Translations under genes and position numbers: made by a program
In this document: positions 11,901 to 23,900 of the stretch, one piece after another
Layout: each line of letters starts with the position of its first letter
Position numbering within the stretch: position 1 is the stretch's first letter
Notes under the pieces: generated by a model
Database searches by the model: none
What the model was told of the DNA's origin: nothing
What the model saw: the letters and a program-made list of their open reading frames with translations, nothing else
Assembly: GCA_032433765.1 (NCBI GenBank)
Contig: JAVIAB010000092.1
Coordinates: 32,834,534-32,898,533, forward strand
Reading direction: 5' to 3'
DNA length: 64,000 nt
Source: Megaustenia siamemsis
Taxonomy: Eukaryota > Mollusca > Gastropoda > Stylommatophora > Ariophantidae

Positions 11901-14900
11901 TCACCCAGCCTTAAATGGGTACCGGATTTTTTGGGGGGGAAAGTAAAGTGGCACGGGCGTAATACCGACCACATTACCCCAAAAATCATGTGCCGAAGGT
12001 CTGTAAAATTTGTGGTCACTAACACCATATTCCATATACGCCACTTTGTGTGACGAGGGCTCTTTACTTTTTTTTTTTTTTTTTTAAATAAAGAAAAAAT
12101 GAAATTTAGTCTTCTTATATTTATCGTAGAGATAAGTTTCAATTTGAATAGTGGGATCAACAAAAATGTCAGACACAAATTACCAGAGAATCCAAGATTT
12201 TCAAAGGCTGAGGGTTAGTTCCCAGATTCAAAATGTTTGTGACTTAAATTATTAAACAGCAAAACTATGACTTACTGCAGACTTTCTCTTTACAAATGTC
12301 CAAATGAGTGTGAGCTAGACTCATGATGCAGGCAGCATAGTTTTTCTTCATCAAGTGTCTGAACGACTGAGATTTTTTCTCAAGTATTGACAGATTGAAG
12401 GCTTGCTGATACAGCTCATTAGCGGCAAGCAGGTTTGATTCTTGACTATTTGGCCACTCATAGATCCAGGAGTTCTCTGTCAGAAGAAGAAAGTTAAAAT
12501 ACACACTCATATCAAATGTAACTGGCATGGCAAATATCTGCTGGCTAGTCGTATCAGCAACAAAGAATCTTATATCCTTCCAGTGCCATCGGACTTCACA
12601 CAGGTCTCAAAGTGTAGGCTCAAAGTGTACATCACCCAAAGTCTACATTCTGGGTGACCTTAATATCATAAAGAAGTTGATGCCTGACAACTTTGCTTAT
12701 CTTATCAGTTTTCTCATGTCTTTCAATGTCAACCTCTTATCCCTGTTGTTTCCCATCTGGGGACTTGCTTTGTGATGCTCTAGTTATTATTTTTCATAAA
12801 ATAACCGATATATGACCACCATCTCTGCTTAATTACAGATGAGATTTTTGGTTGCACTGCCATTTCTCTTACTTCTGACTGAAAGCAATCCATACATTGT
12901 GCTGTATTAATCCAGAAATCCATTGTTTTGTACACATAACCACAACCATAAGTCTTACAACATTGACATAACAGATTAATATAAGACATCCAGTCAAATG
13001 CATACAATTTTAGAGATGGAGACCCTGAAATAAGTTATGAGGTCAAAATTAAAAGCTTTAAAAAAATGTGGAAGTTTCAGGCTATGAAGTCTGCACAGGC
13101 GGTCAAAAAAGGCTTGAAATAAAATGTTATGATCTTATGGAATTAAATTTTTTAAATGGAATAAGTGAACAAACAAATGAAAGCAAGAAAGAAGGGGTTT
13201 GGAGTTGGGTGGTCTAGAGATGTTGGTTTCTGAACAAGAAGGTCCCACTTCTGAACAAGAAGGTCCCACTTCTGAACGAGGAGGTCCCACTTCTGAACAA
13301 GAAGGTTCCACTTCTGAACAAGGAGGGCCCACTTCTGAACAAGAAGGTTCCACTTCTGAACAAGAAGGTCCAACTTCTGAATTCTAAATTTTTCTCTTAG
13401 AATCTGTGGTTTCTTTGTGGTTTTATCCCTCCTGGATCACCAGGTAGTGAAATTTGATATCTAGACTTATCTCGTTATGATTGGAAACACTAGGTCACAT
13501 GCATTCTCCGTGCATTAAAGAATCCCTGGCTGGTGAATGTTTAAAAAATGTAGGAGAAAATTAGAAATGTCCAGATAAAATTGTTAAATAGTTTAAAAAT
13601 CTACTGAAGCTAAAGATGGATATGACTAAAAGGCACAGATAAAATGGCTTGTCATACACAGTGACACAATGCATCCATGCCAACTTAAAGGGTGAGCACT
13701 AGAATCATCAAAAGACTCAGTGATACTAAACATAAAGCACATGCTTTGCCTAGAACAAAAACATTTATTTTTTTTCGAAAGTAAGAAGTGACTTTTGCTA
13801 CACTATGATGTTCACTGGCTATCACAAAGCAAAATGTCTTATTTACAGGAATTGAGAAATGAGATCAGATTTTTCTTCAACCACAGCAACACATCACAAA
13901 CATGTTAGTTTAATAAATTTAAGTAATAAAATCTCATGAGAACTCGAGGACATGTTGTCCTAACTAACTTTTACGACAGCCTTCTATGTGCATTTTCGTT
14001 AAGTAAAGATCTTGTGAAGATGATGGGGAAGACATGGAATGATCTTAAATGAATGGCAAAAAACAGAACGACTTGGAAAGTGTTTGTTGAAGACCTATGC
14101 TCCACTGGGAGCTAAAAAGGTAGAAGAAGAAGAAAGTTCTTGTGGTGCGGTTCAGATTTATTATTTTTTTTTTCTATCATACATAAGTGATTGGTTTTGG
14201 TGGAGTGATAATCTTAACAAGTAGATAAAAGTCTCATTTATGTTATGGTTCAAATCTAGTGCAACATTCTTATCACTGTTGTTTTTCTCAGTTTGGGCAA
14301 ATTATATGGCCAAACAAAATGACAGTAATATATTATCAATAAAATAGTATGACTTTTATATCCAAAATAATTATCAAAAAAGGGTGCCGCCCAAATGTGG
14401 GTTTTGGTCACACCCTCAATAGGTCAATCACTTGAAGCAAAATACTAAAGGCTAATAACAATGTTTAAATCCCCAAAATCAGTCCACTGAAATTGTCAAA
14501 TGTCCACGTTTATTCATAGAAATCAAGGAATGTTAATAGTATATCAAAAAATCTCTGTCTAATTTGACATGAAAAAGAAAAAAAAAAGAACAACTTTGTG
14601 GAATATGTATATCATATAAACTTTATAGGCACTGAGAATGGCGGACAAGAAAAAAATAAAAGTGAACAGGATTATGTGACCAAGCAGGACTGAACTCTTT
14701 ATCTGACATTATGACTGCCTAAAAATAGCTCTCATCTAAAATGAAACGTTTTGATGGAACATGATGTTATGGACAGAGAAGCAAACATTTGAAAGATTTT
14801 TCTCTCTTAGTTGAATCTGTTAGATATCTTCACCCATTTAATAAATATGTTTAATTTAAATCTTTAAGAAGAAAGGGTTGAGACCAAGACAAGATCAAAG

Positions 14901-17900
14901 CAATGAAACTGAGACATCATCATCCATTGAATCAAATCTACAAGATATTTGCAAACCTTGCACATTTTCTTTTTCCAAATATGAAGATTTGTCTGAAAAG
15001 AACATTTATTGCATGATATTTGGAAGATTTGCAGCATAGTTTATGTGAATATGTTCTGTACCTAGTCCAAGTAAAAACTGCGCTAGAGATACATTTTCTG
15101 TGCATGTGTATGGATTAGTGGGGCTCATAACAGAAAAGGTAGACAAGTTCATAGAAAAATCCACAGATGGTATTCTGAAACTGCAATTCAAGAAACAGTC
15201 CCTTCTGAATTTACAAGCTGATTTTATGAAACTATTGAAGAAGGATAAGAAAGCATTGAAGATTAAAAATTATTCTCTGCTCTAGATTATCATAAAACTA
15301 AGAATAGAAACCATTTTAAAAACATAGAATCAGAGCTTTTTTTTTATGAATATAATCTTTCCTTCTTTCAACCAAGAGTCTAATGAGGTATAATTTTGTA
15401 CAAATTATATTCATGTCATTTCATAGCTTTTATTTTCATCATCATTGAGTGCCGTCTCCGCAACGAAGGTTGGCTACCATGGAGCGCCATTCTGCTCTAT
15501 CTCTTGCTTTGATGGTGCAGGTTGTCATAGGTTGATTTGTCCATCTTTTGATGTTACTCGTCCATGTTAATCTTGGTCTGCCTCTGCCTCTTTTACCTTG
15601 TATTTTCCCCTCCAGGATTACTTTCAGTAGGCTGTTGTGTCTTTTAACATGGCCCAAGAATCGCATTTGTCTTGTTCTAATTGTGTTCAGAAGTTCTCTT
15701 TTCATTTTTAGTTGTTTTAAGACTTCATCGTTTGTTTTCTTTTCCTTCCATCCAATTCTACCTATTCTTCTATATATCCACATTTCAAAGACTTCAATTC
15801 TCTGTTCTGTTTTCTTGTCTAATGTCCATGTTTCAGCACCATACAGGAATATTGAGAAGATGTAACATTTTGCTATTCTTAGTTTTAGCTCTGGTGTTAT
15901 TTGTTTTGATGTTAGTATGTCCTTCATTACATTAAAATTACTTTTTGCCATTCCTATTCTTTTGTTTATTTCAGTTGTACATTTTCCATCACTGGTTATA
16001 ATATGTCCAAGGTAGTTATAGTTCTGAACTGTCTCAAGGTCTATTCCTTCAATTTTGATATCCACTTGTGGGTTTTGAGTATTTTCTTTGTTTATGATCA
16101 TAGTTTTAGTCTTTTTGATATTCATATCTAGTCCATATTTTTTGCTTGTCGTGTTTATTTCATTAAGTAATTGTTGTAGGTCTTTAGGATTTTCTGCTAG
16201 TAGTACAGTATCGTCAGCATATCTTAGGTTATTGATTATCTTTCCATTAATTTGTAGTCCTGGCATCTTTGTGATGTTTTTAAAGATTTGCTCAGTGTAT
16301 AGATTGAACAAGCTTGGTGATAGGATGCATCCTTGTCTTACTCCTCTTTTTATATCAATGGGTGTAGAGAACTCTTTGTTATATTTTATTATTGCTGTTT
16401 GCTCCCAGTATAGATTGCATATTAGTCGTATATCCATGTCATCTAGATGTATCTCTTTTAGGCATTCTATAAGTTGTTTGTGGTGTACTCTATCAAAAGC
16501 TTTGGTGTAGTCTATGAAGCAGGCATATATTGGTTTGTTTACTTCTGTGTATTTTTCTATTAATGTTCTCATGCAGAATATGGCTTCTTTTGTCCCGCTA
16601 TTTTTCCTAAATCCAAATTGCTGCTCATCTAATTCAGTATTGATTTTATTCTGAATCCTTCCTTGTATAACTTTTAGCAAGATTTTTGTAACATGGCTCA
16701 TTAGGCTTATTGTTCTAAAGTCACTGCATTCAACTGCACCATTCTTTTTAGGCAATGCAATGAAAGTTGATGTTTTTAGTTCATTTGGTATGTATCCTGT
16801 GTGGTATATGTCGTTGCATATGTCTGTAATCACCTCAATGCCAAAATCTTCAAGTGCCTGTATCATCTCTATCTGTATGCTTTCAGGTCCTGCTGCTTTT
16901 CCCCTTTTCATTGTTTTTATAGCTTTTTCCACCTCAGATTTTAAGATTTTATAGCCTGATGTACATTTTATAACTGGTTTCTTGTCCCTTTGATCATGAA
17001 ATAGTTCTGTTATATATTCCTGCCATCTATCTATGATATCCTTATTGTCTGTTAGCATTTTTCCTTTTTTGTCTGCAATGCATCCACCTTCTGTGGCTTT
17101 TTTATTTTTATTAGTCATTCTCTTTATTTCTGTGTGCATTCCTCTTAGGTCTTGCTTTTATTTTAATGTCATATTTAGTATAGGTGAAATTTTAATGATT
17201 TCATGTGCTTGCAATTTCAGTCTCTCCATAAAGAATTAAAAACAATAATAAAATTATTAATTTGTAAGGAATCACTCCCATAAAAATGTAATAGCAGTAC
17301 ATGCATAAACTTATTTCTCTCTTAACATTTTAAACAAATATTTGTATTACTTTAGGTCTATGGCAACAACATATTTTAAAAAGGAAGTCGATAGTAAAAA
17401 AACCATAGATGGTTGTGGAATAAATATACAATTTTAAAAATTAAAAATGTTGCCCTTTATTGTGTGAAATATTCATTTTTAACTAGAATTGTTGAAATGT
17501 AAGGTAAAGTTTCTAATCAACTTGAAGATACAGGTTATGTTACTGAAATAAGCAAGCCAACTAAAATATCAGTGACAAACATTGGGACATAAACAGACAA
17601 TAAATGATCCTACTGATTCCTTCAACAAAAACATTCACCCACTGGGAGTTGCAAGCACTGATTGAGCCGAGTGCAGGATGGCAGCTTCTTCTTCCTCAAG
17701 TTCCTCAAACTCCTTGTGACAAGAATGCCAGTTGGAATGCATGCAGCAACGTGCCTTGGCAGCAAGATACAGCATCATCAGATACAGTTCCTTGTCCTGA
17801 CCTTCTTCTCGCACAGATTTTTTAAGCAGTTCTATTGCCTCTGTTGATAATGTCAAACACAACAGTTGTTACATGAATAGCAGATATTCTCTAGTGATAA

Positions 17901-20900
17901 CAGTAAAAGCTAGCCCATGACATACACATTGTAAAATATTTAAGACCTCATTGCTCTATAGGACTTCTCCATTAATTAAAAAAAAACAGATAATTTTATA
18001 GGACATCCAACACATGGAGAATATACCTAATGAACGGCATAACATTTGAAAATTAAATTAAGGGTTGAAGATAAAAAAAACATTTAAAAAATAGGACATT
18101 ACAACATGAATTTGCCTTGTTCACTCTACAGCCAGATCTGTAATTCAAATATTGGTAGAATCAGCCATGGAAAAGAAGCTGTAAGACAATCAAAAAAGTG
18201 CTGGTAGTGATGATAAAAAACAGTCTGTTTTCAACTGTCTGTTAAGTCAAAGAAGGATGTTTAAAGCACTTCATCTCATAACTTGAAGATAAGTTAGTCA
18301 ATGCCTTTCCATGCTGTCTTATCTCCGCAGCTTTGCAAGCCAGAGATACACTTCTGCAGCTGAGCTGACTCAAGTGTGCCTTTTGGTTGCAAACCATGTA
18401 CTTACAATGAAGAAACAACCAGTAGTATGACAATAATAATCATGGCCGCAATCAGAGATTTTATCTGCAGTCACAAGATTACACTCATTTCTGTATGATG
18501 AATGACTCAATGAATTTGATCTGCAAAGTCAAGACAAATCTGCAGGCAATGGCTGGGGTCAATACGGAGGTCAAAGATCTGAATTATTACCTTTTTTGTT
18601 AATGCTGGTGTTAAGGGCAACAAAAATGCAGATAAAGTACCTGGTTTGGTGATCATATCAGATGAACAGCCGATGGATAGGGCATATATCATTAATAACT
18701 TCAGAGATATGGGTAGAACGATGGACTTAAAAATAAGCTAAACTATGCCACTATCTAGACTGCAAGAACTGGGGGCGAAGATTAGCAATGCCAAAACAGA
18801 ACAAAGATTTGAACAAAGATATTCTGGATGAATGACTCTTAACTGGAATAATTAGTTGCAGAATGATGAACATTTTGACGAAAATATCAGTGTACCCATG
18901 ACTGTGTCCAGAGTGCAGTGATGATGATGATCCTAATATAACATTTTATAAAGTATAAGATCTGATCGGTCATGGAAAAGGCCTTTAGATCTGTTTGATC
19001 ATGGAAAAGGCCCTCAGATCTGATCGGTCATGGAAAAGACCTTCAGATCTGATCGATCATGGAAAAGGCCCTCAGATCTGATAGGTCACGGAAAAAGCCT
19101 TCAGACCTGATTGGTCATGGAAAATCCCCTCAGAGCTGGCTCATCCTAAGTCTGCAGTGAAAGCGAGGAATTAGGATTAGGTCAAGCCAAATGAATCCAT
19201 CACCTTCTTATCCCATCTACATCTGTTTCTCACTGACTTCACATTTTTTACATTTTTTTTTATCTCACAAATCACAGAACATGGACTGTCATGTTAGAAT
19301 GCTTAACAAAATTTACTGAAAAAAAAATTCCAATTACTGCACTCCCATAGCGATGTCATATGGGTTGACTTGAATGCTATATCTATCTATCTATTGGCCT
19401 TTCGAGCCATAGCCGGCCCATATGGTGTAGACCAAGATACTCCCTCTCTTATCTGAATTTTTGTTCTAGCAGCAGCAATGCTGTATGCCCCACTCTTAAT
19501 ATTTACTGATTAGGCCTAGTACATTTTGTTAATGGTGTTCATGATATACAGCTGACTTTCTTCACAAATTTTGAGGATATCAAAGAATATAGTTCTCTGG
19601 CCTGCTCTTTTACTATTATCTCAGGAAAAAAAATATTTCAGAAATGCCTTTTTTTTTCTTTTTTTTTTTATATTTTGCATTTCCAAACACATTTTAGTTA
19701 TACTAGCTGATTGCCTTCTTAGTGTGTAGCCCATAATATACAATTTGTATCTTTAATCTCCATATGAATTAAAATTTTGGTCCAGTACAAACAATTATGA
19801 TTTTATAAAATATTCACTTTAGTCAGTTGTGTCTTTGGTTGTTATTCTCACCTCCTTGCAAGGAGTTTTTAATTAACTGTCTTCTCTTTGCCTTGCTCTG
19901 AGTGGTTTGTGAGATATTAAATGTTTTGCAATCACTGGTATAAAATACTGCAGCTTGTTTTAAATGGTAACACAATGTATTTACAGCCATTTAACATCCT
20001 TTGAAGGATACATAATGAAAAGAAGTAGTATCTTGCTTAATGCAGCAGAGAAAGAAGAATGGGTGATACACACAGAGAACAACAGAAGGCAACAGTTCTA
20101 AATAACAATACCCCAGAGTCCTGTAGTTAAAGGTGCCATTAAGAGAAGGCTAAATTACAATATGTTCATGTGAAATAAAGAAATCATTATCAAACTTACC
20201 ATAACAGTGAACTGCATATCGCAAATGTCTCATTGTATGACCATACATCTTTATCTCAAAGAATTCTTTGGCCAAGACAAAGTATGTAATGGCTGCCTTC
20301 TTTAGCAGCTGAAACTTGGCCTCAAAATGCCAAGACTGGGAGCCAGTCTCCTCCTCAGCACTGCTGACTGAGCTTGAACATCCTTCACTTGTGTTGAAGC
20401 TTGAGCTAGATCCAGTTTTATCTGAAGAACTTGAAGTTTTACCATTTTCGTCGCCCTCAGATGAGTCGAATGAAACATCCTGATAGGATGTACCTTCCCT
20501 GGATTTCTTCAGTGAAGCATAGTGTAGTGGGATTGGGGTAAAAGGGTTGCATGTCTGGGGACTGTCCTGGTCACTGCTTCTTTCCTCCTTATCTCTTGAT
20601 TTCTTGCTGAGTGGAGTATAGTGAAGTGGGATAGCTTTTGATGGACTACATGTCCTCTGAGTTTCAACCAAGCCAATATTTTTGCCTTTAGCTTGATCCT
20701 TATCTACACAGTTCAGCCCCTGATAAAATACAACACATTACAGTTGCATTCATTTTTTGGTATGTGTACTACTGCAAATGTTAATAGAATAATTTGATAT
20801 TTCTATATCTTAAATTAAAATAAAACAGCAAATTAACTCTTAATACACTTTCTAATTCCTTCAATTGTGAGGACAAAAATACTTGAAAAAAATCTTTCAA

Positions 20901-23900
20901 TAATAAAGTAAAACTGTTACCTAAAGTATGACAAATTAATGAAAAGTTGGTTCACATGGTTGAGAGGCAATATAATAATTATGAGACAGTTAATGGATAT
21001 GCTACCTTCAAATGTTGTGAGTGAGTTTTGTGGAGAAAACTTTACACCAAGACATTGAAGACCTTGGGACTTCTTAGTTAAAAAATGCATGAATATTAAA
21101 ATGTAAATTTAAAGCTTCACAAAAATTATTACATAAATTAAACATTTCAATGTTACATAAAAATTATTACAATCAAGTATAAAAATAATTCATAAATTAT
21201 AGAAGCAATGAAGATAAACCAAATAAAACAAAACAAAAATTATCCCTACAAATTCCTTAAGATATTCTTCCTAAAAATCCACAATCTTTCTTTGCTCCTT
21301 CCTCATTAGCTTTCAGCATCAAGGAGTCACTTCATATAAATGTGAGCTTTCAAAATATTATGTAAAGGTAGCATATGATACTCAAAAAAAAATTAATAAA
21401 TAAAAAAAAATAAATGAAAGCATGAAGCATGTAATACAAAGTTTCTGAGGTGATGTGGTCATGAATTTTTACTGCTCTCTTTTATTTTTAAACCATCATA
21501 ATGGAATTTTTCCCTACGTTCTTAAGTTTGGTAGGGGTCTCTGAAGGGACTAAAGAATAGCAGTCACATGCCCCGGTGTAGATGCCACATGTGGTACAAG
21601 GCATGGGTTTTAAATCACCTCCAGAGAAAAATCATTTTGAGTCTATTGGAAATATAACCCACGTCCACCTGTTAATTTATTTAAAAAAAAAAAAAATTCT
21701 GCACTGCAATTTTCGCAATCCTGAGAATAGCTATTTTTTTTTTTAATTGATCAACTAATGATTGTCCACATCTGACAGGAAATAACAAGTTTGGTAACCA
21801 TTACACTACACTCATGCACAGTTAAAATAAAAAAAATATATATATTAAAACCAGAAGCAAGAATTAGTGAACATTGTAAAGCTTGAGTCTATCAACTATG
21901 TTATTTTTTTCTTACCTTTCGTATATGAGTTAGTGCCATTCTGCACCGTTCATCTGTTGTTCCTGCTATGCGACAAGCTTGAACCACATTCCAGGCCTTC
22001 CGCTTTATCATTCCTCGCACAACTAGTTCCTTGAGGGCTACAGCATTTCTGCTTTCATCCTGTTCTAGATCTTTGTCTGGGGTTGATTCTTCAAGCTTCA
22101 AAGATTTCAGATTCTTACATGCTTCTTTAGTGCATTCAGCTTCTCCTTGTTGCTCTGGCCCTGTGCTATCATCTAAACTGGCCTCATCTTCATCATACAA
22201 ATCTGAAGGCTGAATAAAGTCACAACACCTTATAAGCTAATCAGAATAGCTTGTAATAAGATAATCAAAACAACTTCTAACAAGCTAATCACAACACCCT
22301 GTATTAAGCTAATCACAGCACCCAGTATTAAGCTAATCAAAACAACTTGTAATAAGGTAGTCACAACACCCTGTATTAAGCTAACTACAACAATCTGTAT
22401 TAAGCTAATCACAGTAACTTGTATTAAGCTAACTACAACAACCTGTATTAAGCTAATCACAATAACCTGTATTAAGCTAACTACAACAATCTGTATTAAG
22501 CTAATCACAGCAGCCTGTATTAAGCTAACTACAACAACCTGTATTAAGCTAATCACAGCAGCCTGTATTAAGCTGATCACAACAACCTGCATTAAGCTAA
22601 TCACAGCAGGCTGTATTAAGCTGATCACAACAACCTGTATTAAGCTAATCACAGCAGGCTGTATTAAGCTGATCACAACAACCTGTATTAAGCTAATCAC
22701 AGCAGGCTGTATTAAGCTGATCACAACAACCTGTATTAAGCTAATCACAGCAGCCTGTATTAAGCTGATCACAACAACCTGTATTAAGCTAATCATAGCA
22801 GGCTGTATTAAGCTGATCACAACAACCTGTATTAAGCTAATCACAGCACCCAGTATTAAGCTAATCACAGCCCCCAGTATTAAGCTAATCAAAACAACTT
22901 ATAATAAGGTAGTCACAACATCCTGTATTAAGCTAGTCAGTACACCTTGCGATACTTTGCTTCTTGTAATAATAATAATTCAGTCCTCTAAAAATTTTCC
23001 TTAATCAGATTGCATGAAATGATGGAGTTTATGTTTCTTTTTATGTTGTCCTCTACTATTTAGAACCGAACAGAAACACTGATGCATGGTATAGTGTAAG
23101 TTTTGTAATCAGTAGATTCTCAAATGTATGTTTTTTGATTGGCAATAGCCATTCCAGCTATTACACAAATAAGCTATCATCTTCTATCTTTCAACTCCCA
23201 CAGAGCATGGGTCTTCAACAAACACTTTTTAAGCTATCCTACTTGTTCCATTCTCTTAGGTCAATCCATGATTTGTCCATCTTTTTCATTTCATTTTCAC
23301 CTGTCTTCACCAAATATATTTTGGTTTTCTATTTTGTCTCCTTCCCTGGAGATTCCAAAAGAGACCTGTTGTGCAATACTCTCAGTTGACTTTTGCTGTA
23401 TATCCTATCCACCGCCATCATTTTTTACACACATCTCTATCCACTTGTGTTTATTGACTGGTACTTTCCCCATAGTTCTAAGCCAGTTATCTTGAGTTCT
23501 GTCATTTCCATCTTTTCATTCTGTGCATGCATCCATTAAATATCAGTCATCTTCACTTCATCTTATCTCTCTTTCCTAACTTTTATATACTTTTTTAAAT
23601 TGGGTAATCAGAAGCCAGAGATGATCTAGCTTTAGAAGATCATTTTGACAGCAGACAAAAATTATAAAATTAGATGACAAGGAATCTCTCATTTGAAATA
23701 AGTACAGCCTAGAAGCAGATTCTGAATATAACCTCGCAACCTGCAAAGAAATAGTTGCAGACCACAATCTTTGAAAACACACTCTAAAGCTCCAACTGAA
23801 GCAAGAAGCAGACAGATTCATAGAAAAAGAGAATACACTGCGAAAGAAAAAATATTTCCAAGGGGCGCTGCAAAACCCATAGTTGACAATGGCTAATGGA

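Noticed and set aside
13135..13387. Repetitive open frames on both strands (SEQEGPT, CSEVGP)
   Set aside because: Artefact of the 21-bp minisatellite; both strands are open for the same reason.
15548..17239. Several plus-strand frames of 60-140 codons opposite the family B reverse transcriptase
   Set aside because: Antisense shadows rich in Leu, Phe and Ser. The minus-strand frame carries all RT motifs.
22230..22892. 220-codon minus-strand open frame (ISLIQVVVISLIQ repeats)
   Set aside because: It is the translation of a 24-bp minisatellite, whose period is a multiple of three. No start context, no splice logic, next to the real exon 10.
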